Numbered from the stretch's first letter, positions 1 to 8,873 are shown. The stretch is 24,895 nt of DNA from an uncultured Eubacterium sp. (GCF_934561735.1 NZ_CAKTGT010000014.1:1-24895); one strand, 5' to 3'. The notes: a model not told the origin generated them from the letters alone. Numbers and translations are program-made.

Positions 1-235
1 AAAAGGAGCCGTCAGAGCTTTTCGGTTTTCTACCTTTTTGTAGTAACCCAATTGTTCTTGGTATGTTATAAGAACAATTAGAGTATACCACACATTTTCA
101 ACTTTGTAAATATTTTTGTCAAAATAAATAGCTTCTGTCCATAAATATTCTCTATTTACTGCATTTCCTTTACTCGCATCGCAAATTATAGTAAAATTAA
201 AAGTTATAGCTTTTTTTATTCAATATTTTTCATAT
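1..235. other. AT-rich non-coding segment with small hairpins
   Basis: No convincing gene lies between the left edge and the terminator of the polysaccharide operon. Bases 1-90 are structured. AATTGTTCTT (50-59) pairs with the complementary arm at 70-79. TGGTAT (59-64) can instead pair with ATACCA (85-90), so the two hairpins exclude each other. Read on the minus strand, a further nested GGTT/AACC and CTAC/GTAG stem lies at about 24-49. Bases 91-235 are very AT-rich and I see nothing specific in them. The segment could be the remains of an untranslated leader of a gene outside the window. I recognise no known RNA family. Confidence 0.35.
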
Positions 236-273
236 TATAAAAAGCAACTGACCCCGCAAAACGGAATCAGTTG
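236..273 (-). terminator. Intrinsic terminator of the polysaccharide operon
   Basis: On the minus strand a 12-bp stem is formed by 262-273 and 245-256 around a 5-base loop, followed by CTTTTTAT. The outer seven pairs are perfect (CAACTGA/TCAGTTG). The inner five include two G-U pairs that work only in the minus-strand RNA, and the T-run is also on that side. It therefore ends the minus-strand transcript 31 bases past the flippase stop codon. Confidence 0.85.
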
Positions 274-304
274 TTTTAAAACTAGTCAATAACAAAATGA
301 ACTA

Positions 305-1834
305 TTATCTTTTTAACACTCTGTGCACAATCAAATTCTTAAAATATTTAAATTCATCGTTTCTACAAAATACAATCAAAAATACAATATTGGGTAATAT
401 TGCTGTAATTACAACCATTATGATAAATTTAATTATTGTAACTCCTCCCACAAACACAACAGAAGAAATTAATTGCATCACTACAACAACACATACTAAT
501 AAAACAAATCTAAATAGAAGTTTGAAATAGTACGGCTTTACCGGTTTGTTAAATCCATCTCTGTGAATAACCAACGGCATATACCAGCCATTAATACATA
601 ATCTGGAAATCGGAGTAGCAAATAAGACGCCCGCTAAACCTAAAGGATAACTTAAACCGATAGAAAGTACAATATTTAGTCCTGCTACAACTAAAGGTAG
701 ATACTTGCCTTGTTTAAACAACCCAAGTGCAGAACGAAAGGTAGACATAGTGTTTATATAACCTTCAATAAAGAATCTAAAAAACAATGCAACAATTGCG
801 ATATTGCTTAATAAGTAGTTTTCTCCTAACCAAATCTTTACAAACGGATTAGACAATGTAATTAAAGCAATAACAGAAAACGCATAGAGCCAATAATTCA
901 TAAAATCAACTCGTTTAAACATTATGTATCCCGTTTCATCATCGCTTTCCACAAACAGATTTCCTAAACTTGCAGAAATTGCCGAAGTAACTTGCGATAA
1001 AACTGCAACAATCGCCTCCTCTATCATTATAAAGTTTGATAACAATCCAACCCAATTCAATCCTACAAACGCAGAAATAATAATTGAATCAGATGTATTC
1101 AAAATTTTAAAAGATATTTTTTGAAGGATCAGTGCCTTTACATCATCGAAAATTCTCTTTTTTTCTTGTCTTGGTAATTCTTCTTTTGAATTATTAAAAA
1201 TCGGGTAATCCTTTTTTACTCTAACCGCAATTGCAATATTTTGAAAAACAGTGCATAACATTTGAACAATCAAATAAATCGTAAAATTCTTAAAAGCCAA
1301 TAACAAAACAATCTGTATAACAGATTTTATTAAATTAAAAACTGTACTATAATTTGAAATCACCGAAGCTCTTTGGTCAGCTTGAAGCAAAGAGGACATA
1401 TAAGCAAAAAACCAATATGACAATACAGAGTTAAACAAAAAAAGCAAATAATAAAAAGTCAGACCTTCAATATCAGGCTTGTTTTTTATTATCACATCTA
1501 AAAAAGGTACAATTAATAATCCTATAAAAAGAACAACTGTGCCAATTATCCAATAAACTCTTTTATACAATCTCATTATTTGAGATAATTTAGTATAATC
1601 ATTTTCAGCTAATGGTTTATACATACTATAAACCATTGCAGTGCTAAATCCCAATTCAGCTAAAGACAGCATATTAAGTATACTTGAATATAAACCATTA
1701 ACACTCAAATAATCAGTACTTAAACACTTTATAAATATAGTCCGAACAAGAAACGCTGTTAGCATAGATAAAATCCTAAACAGCATTCCACTAACCATAT
1801 TTTTAGCTGAATTTCTTAATCTGCCACCACTCAT
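305..1834 (-). CDS. Wzx-type polysaccharide flippase
   Basis: This is a 509-residue, very hydrophobic protein with about 12-14 predicted membrane segments, as in the oligosaccharide flippase (Wzx/RfbX, MOP superfamily) proteins of Gram-positive polysaccharide loci. The N-terminal part is the most diagnostic, with the segments RTIFIKCLSTDYLSVNGLYS (about residues 31-50) and LSLAELGFSTAMVYSMYKPL, which match the usual 'GVNGLF...LSLAELG...YSLYKPL' pattern. It is expected to sit in the cytoplasmic membrane and flip the undecaprenyl-diphosphate-linked repeat unit outward before polymerisation. The ATG is preceded by GAGGAAATTAA, and the gap to the upstream gene is 14 bases. It is the last gene of the operon, just before a strong terminator. 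The class is clear; the transported glycan is unknown. Confidence 0.92.
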   Translation of the reverse strand: MSGGRLRNSAKNMVSGMLFRILSMLTAFLVRTIFIKCLSTDYLSVNGLYSSILNMLSLAELGFSTAMVYSMYKPLAENDYTKLSQIMRLYKRVYWIIGTVVLFIGLLIVPFLDVIIKNKPDIEGLTFYYLLFLFNSVLSYWFFAYMSSLLQADQRASVISNYSTVFNLIKSVIQIVLLLAFKNFTIYLIVQMLCTVFQNIAIAVRVKKDYPIFNNSKEELPRQEKKRIFDDVKALILQKISFKILNTSDSIIISAFVGLNWVGLLSNFIMIEEAIVAVLSQVTSAISASLGNLFVESDDETGYIMFKRVDFMNYWLYAFSVIALITLSNPFVKIWLGENYLLSNIAIVALFFRFFIEGYINTMSTFRSALGLFKQGKYLPLVVAGLNIVLSIGLSYPLGLAGVLFATPISRLCINGWYMPLVIHRDGFNKPVKPYYFKLLFRFVLLVCVVVVMQLISSVVFVGGVTIIKFIIMVVITAILPNIVFLIVFCRNDEFKYFKNLIVHRVLKR

Positions 1835-1848
1835 TTAATTTCCTCAAA

Positions 1849-3093
1849 CTATATTTTAAATATTTTTCTTTTTATTATTTCCTTCCAATCTTTTTTATAA
1901 TGGTTCAATATAGCGTTTCTTCTGGCTTTTTCAAGATCAATATTTAACAAATAATCACAAACATCTTTATGAGCAAGATTTTCGTAATTATCTTTCATAT
2001 CCTTTATAATATCATTCCAAAAAACTATATGATTACTATCTAATTCCATTGCATTTTTTATAATAAATGTTTTTAATAAATCTAAAAAATCACCTTCAAA
2101 GTAGAAACCATATTCAGACAAATCATCTGCACCTTCAGCAATCAGAGCAAGCATTGATCTAAAACATTTTTCACATTCACAACAGTTTTTTGTATTAAAT
2201 GAACATACACGCAAAAACATATCCATTTCACTTTGATTATGATATTCAACTAATTTCTTAACCTTTGCCTGACGGGACAATTCATAACCATCATGAATAG
2301 TACTTATTCCTGCACACTTTATACAATTGTCAATTCTTGGATCTGAAACGCAAATTATATACTGACCAAAAGTATATGAACTTGCAATATAGACCGTTTC
2401 TACAGAAAACTTATAGGCAGCCACCATAGCACATCCAATAAACGCCAATGAATGTTGAAATCCGAACCACCAAGTAGTACCTTTGTGATTGCAAAATTCT
2501 TTATCAACTTTTGATGAAATAATAAATTTTGCAAAATTTGATTTTACAAAATACGATTCCAATGACAAAGATGATGCTATTTTTTCAATAGCACTTACAT
2601 CCGCATCATAGGCCTTATTTTCTTCGTCAGATTGATTTAGATACCATCCATTTGTATTAAATAAAATAGGTTTCTTATCAATAATTCTTATGGTTGTAGT
2701 AGTTGCGTCCACTCCTCCGGTAAACAACTGCAATGCTTGATTATTAAATACAAAAGAATTTTTTACTCTTTTTGCAGCTATTAACGTGCCACCAAAATTC
2801 ATGTTTGAATGCAATTCTCTAAAAGCGGTTTTTAACGGTTGAATACAATTATAAAAATCTTCATCTATTTCATCAAGCCAAATTACACAATCAACAAGCC
2901 AAGAAAACGGTAAAAGATTTAAAAGCAAAGGAACAACTAAAACAGATTTGGGAATATCAGTTACTTCAAATGTATATTCTGTAAAGAAATGATGTTCGGG
3001 TAAAAAAAACTTTTCTAAACCTTTCGAGAGATTAAAGTATATGTCCACACATTTTCCATTGACCTTTATTTCTGTAATTTGAATACTTTCCAT
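1849..3093 (-). CDS. QueC-like PP-loop ATPase/zinc-motif protein of the polysaccharide operon
   Basis: This 414-residue cytoplasmic protein has no signal peptide and no membrane segment, and I cannot name its exact function. Two features stand out. Residues 124-131 read FTGGVDAT, a variant of the SGGxDS PP-loop found in ATP pyrophosphatases and adenylating enzymes. Residues 297-312 hold Cys297, Cys304, Cys307, Cys310 and Arg312, spaced C-x6-C-x2-C-x2-C-x-R, much like the zinc site near the end of QueC (7-cyano-7-deazaguanine synthase). The first 120 residues are not QueC-like. It starts at the TAATG overlap with the pyruvyl transferase gene (SD GAGGAG, 8-base spacing), so the two are translationally coupled. 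I infer ATP-dependent modification of a sugar or side group, for example amide or amidine formation. Queuosine synthesis is unlikely because no other queuosine gene is nearby. The fold assignment is moderately sure, the role is not. Confidence 0.6.
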   Translation of the reverse strand: MESIQITEIKVNGKCVDIYFNLSKGLEKFFLPEHHFFTEYTFEVTDIPKSVLVVPLLLNLLPFSWLVDCVIWLDEIDEDFYNCIQPLKTAFRELHSNMNFGGTLIAAKRVKNSFVFNNQALQLFTGGVDATTTTIRIIDKKPILFNTNGWYLNQSDEENKAYDADVSAIEKIASSLSLESYFVKSNFAKFIISSKVDKEFCNHKGTTWWFGFQHSLAFIGCAMVAAYKFSVETVYIASSYTFGQYIICVSDPRIDNCIKCAGISTIHDGYELSRQAKVKKLVEYHNQSEMDMFLRVCSFNTKNCCECEKCFRSMLALIAEGADDLSEYGFYFEGDFLDLLKTFIIKNAMELDSNHIVFWNDIIKDMKDNYENLAHKDVCDYLLNIDLEKARRNAILNHYKKDWKEIIKRKIFKI

Positions 3094-4073
3094 TATCTAA
3101 ACTCCTCAAATTGCACTTTCCAACGATTTATTTCATCAAAAGGCATAATAACCTTTGTTTCAAATTCACTATTTATCATTTTATCAAGTTTATCCACTTT
3201 GTCAATCATCAAGCAATTCAAATTATTACACGCATTAATTTCTTTTGCTCTTTCGTCAATAGCTATGATTATTGCTCGCTTTCTATGACGCATTGCATAA
3301 ACTCCACCGTGGAGTCTTGTGCCGATATAATCTAAATCAACAGTGTCAAGAATATGTTCATACGCTTCTTTTGTTGGTGAAATAAGTTCAATTTTTTCAG
3401 TATTAACAAACTTATTAAAATAATCCAAATCATTATCGCCCTGAATCCAACAATACACTTTTGAATAATTCTTTTGAACAATATCAATCATTTTTTGCTC
3501 ATTTGGATTTAATTCTGTCCTTGCAGTTAAAGTAATTAATGCCGTATCTGCTTTCTTTGTTGGAATTGTTTTGCAAAATTCCGGGGTAAGCATCCACATA
3601 GTAACACACCCGGTATTAATAGCCTTTAATCCGAGAATTTTCTCAACATACTCCTTGCTACGCTCATCACGAACACTATGATAATATTCATGATTCAACA
3701 CACTTCTATATAACTTTGTAGTGTATGAATTGGTATAGTCACCGGCACCCGCTCCAACACCAACAGTAATCACACCATTTAGCGGCTTTGAATTCCACTT
3801 ATTAATATTCCATTGAGGATAATGTGTTTTCAAATCTTTAACCAAAAGATTTGATCCGCCTGCAAACTTATAATCACAATTGCTATACATTTGGACAACT
3901 GATGAATTTCTCCAAACTGAAAAAGCATTAAAAGCCGGTAAATGTGTTGGCATATTATATACAAATGAATCCTTTAATATCGGCATTAATTCTTTTCTAA
4001 CGCACTCCATTATAATCGAGTCACCGATATTCGATGTGCCAATCGACGTGTCCAATAATTGAATTCTTTTCAT
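3093..4073 (-). CDS. Polysaccharide pyruvyl transferase family protein
   Basis: The 326-residue product matches the polysaccharide pyruvyl transferase family (CsaB/WcaK/EpsI type), which transfers pyruvate from phosphoenolpyruvate to a hexose as a ketal, adding negative charge. Visible marks are the N-terminal DTSIGTSNIGDSIIMECV stretch (family pattern 'NxGDxai', about residues 8-25), the GVGAGAGDY segment in the middle and the C-terminal GTRLHGGVYAMRHRKRAI segment, whose 'RlHg.i.a...g.P.i' pattern is the strongest family signature. The ATG has an AGGAG ribosome binding site six bases upstream. The stop codon overlaps the next gene's start as TAATG. Some family members act on amino-sugar or peptide substrates, so pyruvylation itself is inferred from the family. 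Confidence 0.85.
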   Translation of the reverse strand: MKRIQLLDTSIGTSNIGDSIIMECVRKELMPILKDSFVYNMPTHLPAFNAFSVWRNSSVVQMYSNCDYKFAGGSNLLVKDLKTHYPQWNINKWNSKPLNGVITVGVGAGAGDYTNSYTTKLYRSVLNHEYYHSVRDERSKEYVEKILGLKAINTGCVTMWMLTPEFCKTIPTKKADTALITLTARTELNPNEQKMIDIVQKNYSKVYCWIQGDNDLDYFNKFVNTEKIELISPTKEAYEHILDTVDLDYIGTRLHGGVYAMRHRKRAIIIAIDERAKEINACNNLNCLMIDKVDKLDKMINSEFETKVIMPFDEINRWKVQFEEFR

Positions 4074-4122
4074 TTTTTCTCCTAAACAAAAACAAAATAA
4101 AAAAATTTAGCCAATAAAAATT

Positions 4123-4839
4123 TCATTTTATAATCTTCTTTAATTTTTCAACGGTTTCTGTTCCAATTATTCTACGAATAGTTCTATTAATCTTAAGCAG
4201 TTTTGATGATTTATCACTCCAACTTGCATCATACCAATGAATCGAATATGTATTAGGTGTTTTCGTCAAATTGCCCGTTATGCTATCATACGGATTAAAA
4301 AACTCTGCAGGATAAATATGAATATCACATACTGTTTGTTCGCTTCCGTCCAAAATTATACCTTTTGTTTTAAACAAATCTGTTGCAACTTTCGGACAGC
4401 CTATTTGATTATATGTTCCGTCTTCATTTATAAAATTCCAATTTTTATAAACATCAATATGCTCTTTAAAAAACGGCAGCCCTGCTTCTGCACCAAAGCC
4501 TAACCCCGACGCAACATTTTCATCATTTTCAAATCCCATATATGCCCTGTTCTCAAGCAAATCATCGAGCGGCTTAATAACTTCAACATCGGTATCCATA
4601 TATATTCCGCCATACTCATAAACAACCATAAGACGAGCGACATCAGAAACGAACGCATACTTTTTTGCTTCATAAGCCTGTTCAACAAAAGGCATACAAT
4701 GAATATCAAAATTCGTTTCGTTCCACTCAATTATTTCATAATCCGGACAATACTTTTTCCAGCTGTTTATGCACTTTTGAACACTTTTTGGTTTTTCGTT
4801 TTCGCCAAACCAAAAATAATGAATTTTTTTTGGAATCAT
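4123..4839 (-). CDS. GT32-like glycosyltransferase (capsular polysaccharide type)
   Basis: A 238-residue glycosyltransferase of the 'glycosyltransferase sugar-binding region with DXD motif' family (GT32/Och1-like). It opens with MIPKKIHYFWFGENEKP, the usual IPKxIHYxWFG start. It then shows KYAFVSDVARLMVVYEYGGI, and the metal-binding DXD in YMDTDVEVIKPLDDLL. The C-terminal HWYDASW matches the conserved 'HxxxxSW' segment. These enzymes add one sugar from a nucleotide donor to a growing glycan at the inner membrane face. I chose the ATG at 4839 because GGAG lies six bases upstream and the preceding GT4 gene stops one base before it. The open frame upstream would begin only at a TTG inside the GT4 gene. 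Confidence 0.88.
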   Translation of the reverse strand: MIPKKIHYFWFGENEKPKSVQKCINSWKKYCPDYEIIEWNETNFDIHCMPFVEQAYEAKKYAFVSDVARLMVVYEYGGIYMDTDVEVIKPLDDLLENRAYMGFENDENVASGLGFGAEAGLPFFKEHIDVYKNWNFINEDGTYNQIGCPKVATDLFKTKGIILDGSEQTVCDIHIYPAEFFNPYDSITGNLTKTPNTYSIHWYDASWSDKSSKLLKINRTIRRIIGTETVEKLKKIIK

Positions 4840-4840
4840 A

Positions 4841-6040
4841 TCATTCTCCAATAAGTTTGTATAACTTTTCTAATTCTTTTGAATTTGAATAATCTGTTTT
4901 CTTTGTGTTTTCAATTAATTGATTCTGTAAATCTTTATCATCTATAACTTTTACAATTCCGTCAGCACAACCCTGATTGTCCATTGGTACTATTATTCCG
5001 TCAAAACCGTCTTGTAACTGCGATTTTGATGAAGCATAATTTGTGATAACAACCGGTTTATTAAGAAGTTGTGCTTCTTTGACAGCAACACATTTTCCTT
5101 CGTATCTTGAAGGTTGAACATAAACATCGCAAGCTTTTATATACGGATAAGGATTTTCTTTTTTGCCAAGAATGATAACAGTATCTTCCATATTATATTG
5201 TGTGATTTTTGATTTAATTAAGCTCTCGTCAGCGCCGTAGCCAATTATATACCATCTGAAATCTATGCCTTTTGATTTGATAATGCTTGCAATTTCAGGC
5301 ACATTATCAAAATTCTTCGCTTCACAAAATCTGCCGATAGAAAGCAAATTAAGCGAATCATCGGTCATTTCATTTTTCACATTAAATAAGTCTGCTTGTT
5401 CTTCAATAAAATCTTTTGATAGAATATTTTCAATCTTTACAATTTTATTTTCAAGAGATGGAAAAGTAGACAAAAAAGCCCTTGTAACATCATCGGAAAT
5501 AGAAACAATATTATCAAATTTTGACCACATTGCCAATTCAGACTTTACATCTAATTCGATTGTTGAATAATCTGTATGTATCCAGGCAATTTTCTTTTTT
5601 GCATTTACTTTTTCGGCAACAAAATAATGCGGTGTAAGAAAACTGATAGCCAAATCATATTCAACATTAGGATTAATTTTAGGCATAAACTGTTTTGTAT
5701 ATTTATGACTATATTCAATTGCAGTAACTGATTCTTTATGATAATGTTTTTTGGCAAAAAAATATGCTTTAAATTTTCCAAACAATCTACCCAGAGCAAC
5801 GCCAAATTGACGCTCCTTTAAAGCCTCAACGATAGGGCAAAACAAATCCGAATATGGCTTTATCTCCGGCAGAAGATTAACTTGATTAGGTATTTCGTTC
5901 ATCCAATTTCCGCAATGTCTTAACAAAAACAAATCCACTTCGAACCGATCATAATCAAAGCAATTAAGCATTTCAATCAATGCTCTTTCTGCACCGCCGA
6001 TTTCCATTGCATGTGAAAAAATAAAAATCTTCTTTTTCAT
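4841..6040 (-). CDS. GT4-family glycosyltransferase
   Basis: This 399-residue GT-B glycosyltransferase belongs to family GT4. The N-terminal acceptor half begins MKKKIFIFSHAMEIGGAERA, with the glycine-rich GGAER segment typical of the family. The C-terminal donor half has LLSIGRFCEAKNFD and YVQPSRYEGKCVAVKEAQ, whose E-x7-E pair binds the nucleotide sugar in retaining GT4 enzymes. No membrane segment is evident. The start is placed at 6040, one base after the EpsG-like gene's stop. A longer frame would run eight residues into that gene, but homologues begin close to 'MKKKIFIFSH'. No strong ribosome binding site precedes this ATG, so it may depend on translation of the upstream gene. The sugar it transfers cannot be read from sequence. 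Confidence 0.9.
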   Translation of the reverse strand: MKKKIFIFSHAMEIGGAERALIEMLNCFDYDRFEVDLFLLRHCGNWMNEIPNQVNLLPEIKPYSDLFCPIVEALKERQFGVALGRLFGKFKAYFFAKKHYHKESVTAIEYSHKYTKQFMPKINPNVEYDLAISFLTPHYFVAEKVNAKKKIAWIHTDYSTIELDVKSELAMWSKFDNIVSISDDVTRAFLSTFPSLENKIVKIENILSKDFIEEQADLFNVKNEMTDDSLNLLSIGRFCEAKNFDNVPEIASIIKSKGIDFRWYIIGYGADESLIKSKITQYNMEDTVIILGKKENPYPYIKACDVYVQPSRYEGKCVAVKEAQLLNKPVVITNYASSKSQLQDGFDGIIVPMDNQGCADGIVKVIDDKDLQNQLIENTKKTDYSNSKELEKLYKLIGE

Positions 6041-6041
6041 A

Positions 6042-7169
6042 TTAACTAATCCATTTAAACTCATTTAATGCTATTCTGTCAAAATCCTTATCAAAAAAAT
6101 TAAAGCCCGAGTGAGTATTATTATACCACATAAAGAACAAATAGCACGCTATTGCCGCAACCTTCATCGGAATTCTCCATTTTGGCTTAACCATATTGAA
6201 CAATCTTGGCAATGCGATTACAGGAAAAATATAGAAATAGTTTGCCAAACGGGCGAAATAGTTTGCCGTGCCAAATAAAGCAATAAACATTATTTCGCCA
6301 TTAAGAAACGACAAATTTAAGCAAACATTATCCTGTCTGTCATATTCATAATATGGATCATTTATTTGTTTTCGAAGTATAAACGACATAACTAACGGAA
6401 CTAACGAAACTAAAAGTCTAAAAGGATTAACTCCTTCTCCGCTAAATTCCTCAACAGTATAATCTTTACCCAAGGATTCGGTTGTTTCCAAAAGTGTACC
6501 TAACATTGGACGAAGCAAAATTCCGGCAACAAAAAATATAACTATCCACATAACCGTTCTTTTGTCCTGCCATGGAAGAAAAAACATAAGCGGAACAATT
6601 AAATACATAATTGAATACGCATGAAAAGTCTCGGCTATTAATATCCAAAAAACAAACCAAAACCACTTTTTATTTATTGCCTTATCAACTGCAAGCAAAC
6701 AAAACGCAACAGCAACACACTGCTTTATTGCTGCAAGCGGAAATGTGAAAACAAGACACATAAATAAGAATATTGACATTAAAAAATCTGTTGAATACTT
6801 ATGTATAAACCAAATATAAATGCTATAAGTAACCATCGCAAAAATCATTAAGTATCCATTATTAGTGAAGCCTAATGATTTCAATAGAATATTGATAATA
6901 GCAAAGCCAAAATTTCCGCCAAATGTCCATTCAACATCTGAAAAATCAAATTTTGAATTTACTAAATACTCATAAGATTCTAAATATGTACCGGTATCAT
7001 TATATCTTGTTCGCAAGCCTGCAAAAACAGCTGTCATAATGATAAGCAGAATCCATATAAACTTTTCTTTAAAAATATAGCCTGTTAATCTTTCATTTTT
7101 TCTTGAAAATCTGTCAGAAAAGAAGGCAACGGCTATACATATTAAAAATATCGGAACTAATTTCCACAT
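6042..7169 (-). CDS. EpsG/Wzy-like polysaccharide polymerase
   Basis: A 375-residue multi-pass membrane protein with about ten hydrophobic segments, assigned to the EpsG family, which supplies the Wzy-type polymerase in many Firmicutes exopolysaccharide loci. The early segment FAGLRTRYNDTGTYLESYEYL (split across residues 45-65) matches the conserved family pattern 'aglR...D...Y...y', and the DTGTY part is its core. Polymerisation of flipped repeat units would occur on the outer face of the membrane. The start has AAGGAG seven bases upstream. Its place between LicD and glycosyltransferase genes and in the same operon as a Wzx fits a Wzx/Wzy-dependent pathway. Family assignment is fairly firm; linkage specificity is unknown. 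Confidence 0.85.
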   Translation of the reverse strand: MWKLVPIFLICIAVAFFSDRFSRKNERLTGYIFKEKFIWILLIIMTAVFAGLRTRYNDTGTYLESYEYLVNSKFDFSDVEWTFGGNFGFAIINILLKSLGFTNNGYLMIFAMVTYSIYIWFIHKYSTDFLMSIFLFMCLVFTFPLAAIKQCVAVAFCLLAVDKAINKKWFWFVFWILIAETFHAYSIMYLIVPLMFFLPWQDKRTVMWIVIFFVAGILLRPMLGTLLETTESLGKDYTVEEFSGEGVNPFRLLVSLVPLVMSFILRKQINDPYYEYDRQDNVCLNLSFLNGEIMFIALFGTANYFARLANYFYIFPVIALPRLFNMVKPKWRIPMKVAAIACYLFFMWYNNTHSGFNFFDKDFDRIALNEFKWIS

Positions 7170-7195
7170 AAATGAACTCCTTAAAAAATAAACAC

Positions 7196-8029
7196 TTATG
7201 ATATTATGTTCTCATAATTATTTTTAAAGTCTATAAATATAGGATTGTGCTTCCATACTTGCTCTTTTTTTGGGGGTAATTTCATATAATCTCCATACTG
7301 AATAGTCAAAGCATGATCCCATTTTGAAACAACTGAAAATTCTTTATCTTCAAATGGTAAATAGACAAAAGAATCTAATAAATCCGAATCATACTGTCTG
7401 TTTAAACCGGAATATGTAGAGCCGCACATCAATTTACAAGTAGAATCGCCACATACACTCAAATATTTTTTTTCAAAATACTTCCTGAATTTCTCATATT
7501 GACTTTTTGGCACAATAAACAGAATAGCTTTTGATATAAACTTTTTTAAACCTTTCTCTTCCGGAGGAGAAAATTTTCTATAAAACAACATCATTAATGA
7601 AGCAAAAACAACTTGTCGAATTCTTCCAAATTTTGTTTTTGAAACTCTGTCTAAAGGAAAAATATCAACAAAAATTCCTTTATGATATTTCTTTTTCTTT
7701 TCTTCTTCCGATTGAATAAATGCACTGTTATCTTTTCTGATTTTAGTAAAATTCTGTGTGAAATCGTTTTCCAAATCTGTATTTTGTATTATATATCCAT
7801 CTATAGGAGATTGAAGCCACAAATCAATAAACTTCTCATAATCTTTTCTTGACATCCAAAGATCAATATCGTCATCCCAAGGTATAAATCCTCCATGACG
7901 AACTGCACCAATTAAAGTTCCATAAGCAAGTGAATATTTAATATCATTCTTTTTGCAAAATTCATCGATAACACAAAGAATCTCAAATTCTGTTTTTTTC
8001 ACTTCAGGTAATAATTCATCAATATTCAT
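7196..8029 (-). CDS. LicD-family phosphotransferase
   Basis: The 277-residue product is a LicD-family protein (nucleotidyltransferase-like fold), the family that attaches phosphocholine or other phospho-substituents to cell-surface glycans. Residues about 36-58 carry the characteristic YGTLIGAVRHGGFIPWDDD followed by IDLWM, containing the metal-binding acidic cluster. Further downstream, GIFVDIFPLDRV is a second conserved LicD block. The gene overlaps the preceding GT2 gene by four bases (ATGA). There is no licABC choline uptake or activation set in the window, so the transferred group need not be choline; ribitol- or glycerol-phosphate is possible. The family call is firm, the substrate is open. 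Confidence 0.92.
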   Translation of the reverse strand: MNIDELLPEVKKTEFEILCVIDEFCKKNDIKYSLAYGTLIGAVRHGGFIPWDDDIDLWMSRKDYEKFIDLWLQSPIDGYIIQNTDLENDFTQNFTKIRKDNSAFIQSEEEKKKKYHKGIFVDIFPLDRVSKTKFGRIRQVVFASLMMLFYRKFSPPEEKGLKKFISKAILFIVPKSQYEKFRKYFEKKYLSVCGDSTCKLMCGSTYSGLNRQYDSDLLDSFVYLPFEDKEFSVVSKWDHALTIQYGDYMKLPPKKEQVWKHNPIFIDFKNNYENIIS

Positions 8030-8832
8030 CTTTTATAGTCCCTATGTAATAATAAATATAATGGTTTTGGTAATAATCCTATAATAATAGGCCTAAAACA
8101 CTTTAAATAACATATAAGATTGAGATTTAGAGTTTTACATCCAGCAAGCCTTGTTATTGTTGAATTAATTCTATATTTAAATTTTCTTCTATTTATAGCA
8201 TTTCTATCGTCCAACATCTTATATAATGGTTCGGATAAATTGTAGCATTTAAAACCATTTGTATATAGCCTAATCCACAAGTCAACGTCTTCTACTCTTG
8301 TAGTCGTTTTTTTTGTACTATACCCACCAATTGATTTTAGTGCTTCGGTTCTGATCATACAAGGAGCATGACAAATAACACTTTCACATACGATTTGTTC
8401 TTTAGTCGGTTCATTTATAACGCTTCCCAAACGAAAATCACCATTTTCATCAAAAAGTATCATTGGTGTGCTGACTATTGCATATTCCGGATGCTCGTCC
8501 AAAAAAGACACCTCTTTTTCAAATCTTAACGGAAGTGATATATCATCCCCGTCCATTCGTGCAATATAAACTCCTTTGGCATATTTAAGACAATGATTTA
8601 AAGTATAATTAAGCCCCATATTTTTCTCATTTTCAATCAGAACAATTCTATTTGGATACTTATCCTTATACTGCTTTGCGATTTCAAAAGTATTATCAGT
8701 TGAACCGTCATTACACATTATAATTTCAAAATTCTGATATGTTTGTACTAACAACGATTCAAGACTTTTAGCCAAGGTATCGGCACAATTATATATACCC
8801 ATAATTACAGAAACTAATGGTTGCTTATTCAT
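8026..8832 (-). CDS. GT2-family glycosyltransferase
   Basis: A 268-residue GT-A glycosyltransferase of family GT2. The opening MNKQPLVSVIMGIYNC, then LESLLVQTYQNFEIIMCNDG with STDNT, are the standard nucleotide-binding blocks. YIARMDGDDISLPLRFEKEV carries the DXD-type MDGDD motif that holds the metal and donor. It should add one sugar at the cytoplasmic face. I set the start at 8832 because GGAG lies nine bases upstream. The alternative ATG five codons earlier has no ribosome binding site, and the GGAG itself falls within those codons. The stop overlaps the licD start by four bases. The C-terminal 60 residues are basic and hydrophobic and may touch the membrane. Confidence 0.9.
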   Translation of the reverse strand: MNKQPLVSVIMGIYNCADTLAKSLESLLVQTYQNFEIIMCNDGSTDNTFEIAKQYKDKYPNRIVLIENEKNMGLNYTLNHCLKYAKGVYIARMDGDDISLPLRFEKEVSFLDEHPEYAIVSTPMILFDENGDFRLGSVINEPTKEQIVCESVICHAPCMIRTEALKSIGGYSTKKTTTRVEDVDLWIRLYTNGFKCYNLSEPLYKMLDDRNAINRRKFKYRINSTITRLAGCKTLNLNLICYLKCFRPIIIGLLPKPLYLLLHRDYKR

Positions 8833-8873
8833 ATTTTTTATCTCCATATTAACACTTTTTCATAATCTTATCT

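Noticed and set aside
24..60. PreQ1 or T-box riboswitch at the left edge
   Set aside because: The sequence has hairpins but not the conserved preQ1 core or the T-box GGUGGNACCGCG-type bulge.
297..530. A 77-codon open frame on the plus strand at the end of the flippase gene
   Set aside because: It is Thr/Asn-rich, antisense to the flippase C-terminus and lacks a ribosome binding site.
1849..3093. QueC-like protein as part of a Qat or type IV CBASS defence system
   Set aside because: QueC-like proteins do occur in those systems, but no ATPase, nuclease, cyclase or effector partner is nearby and every neighbour is a polysaccharide gene.
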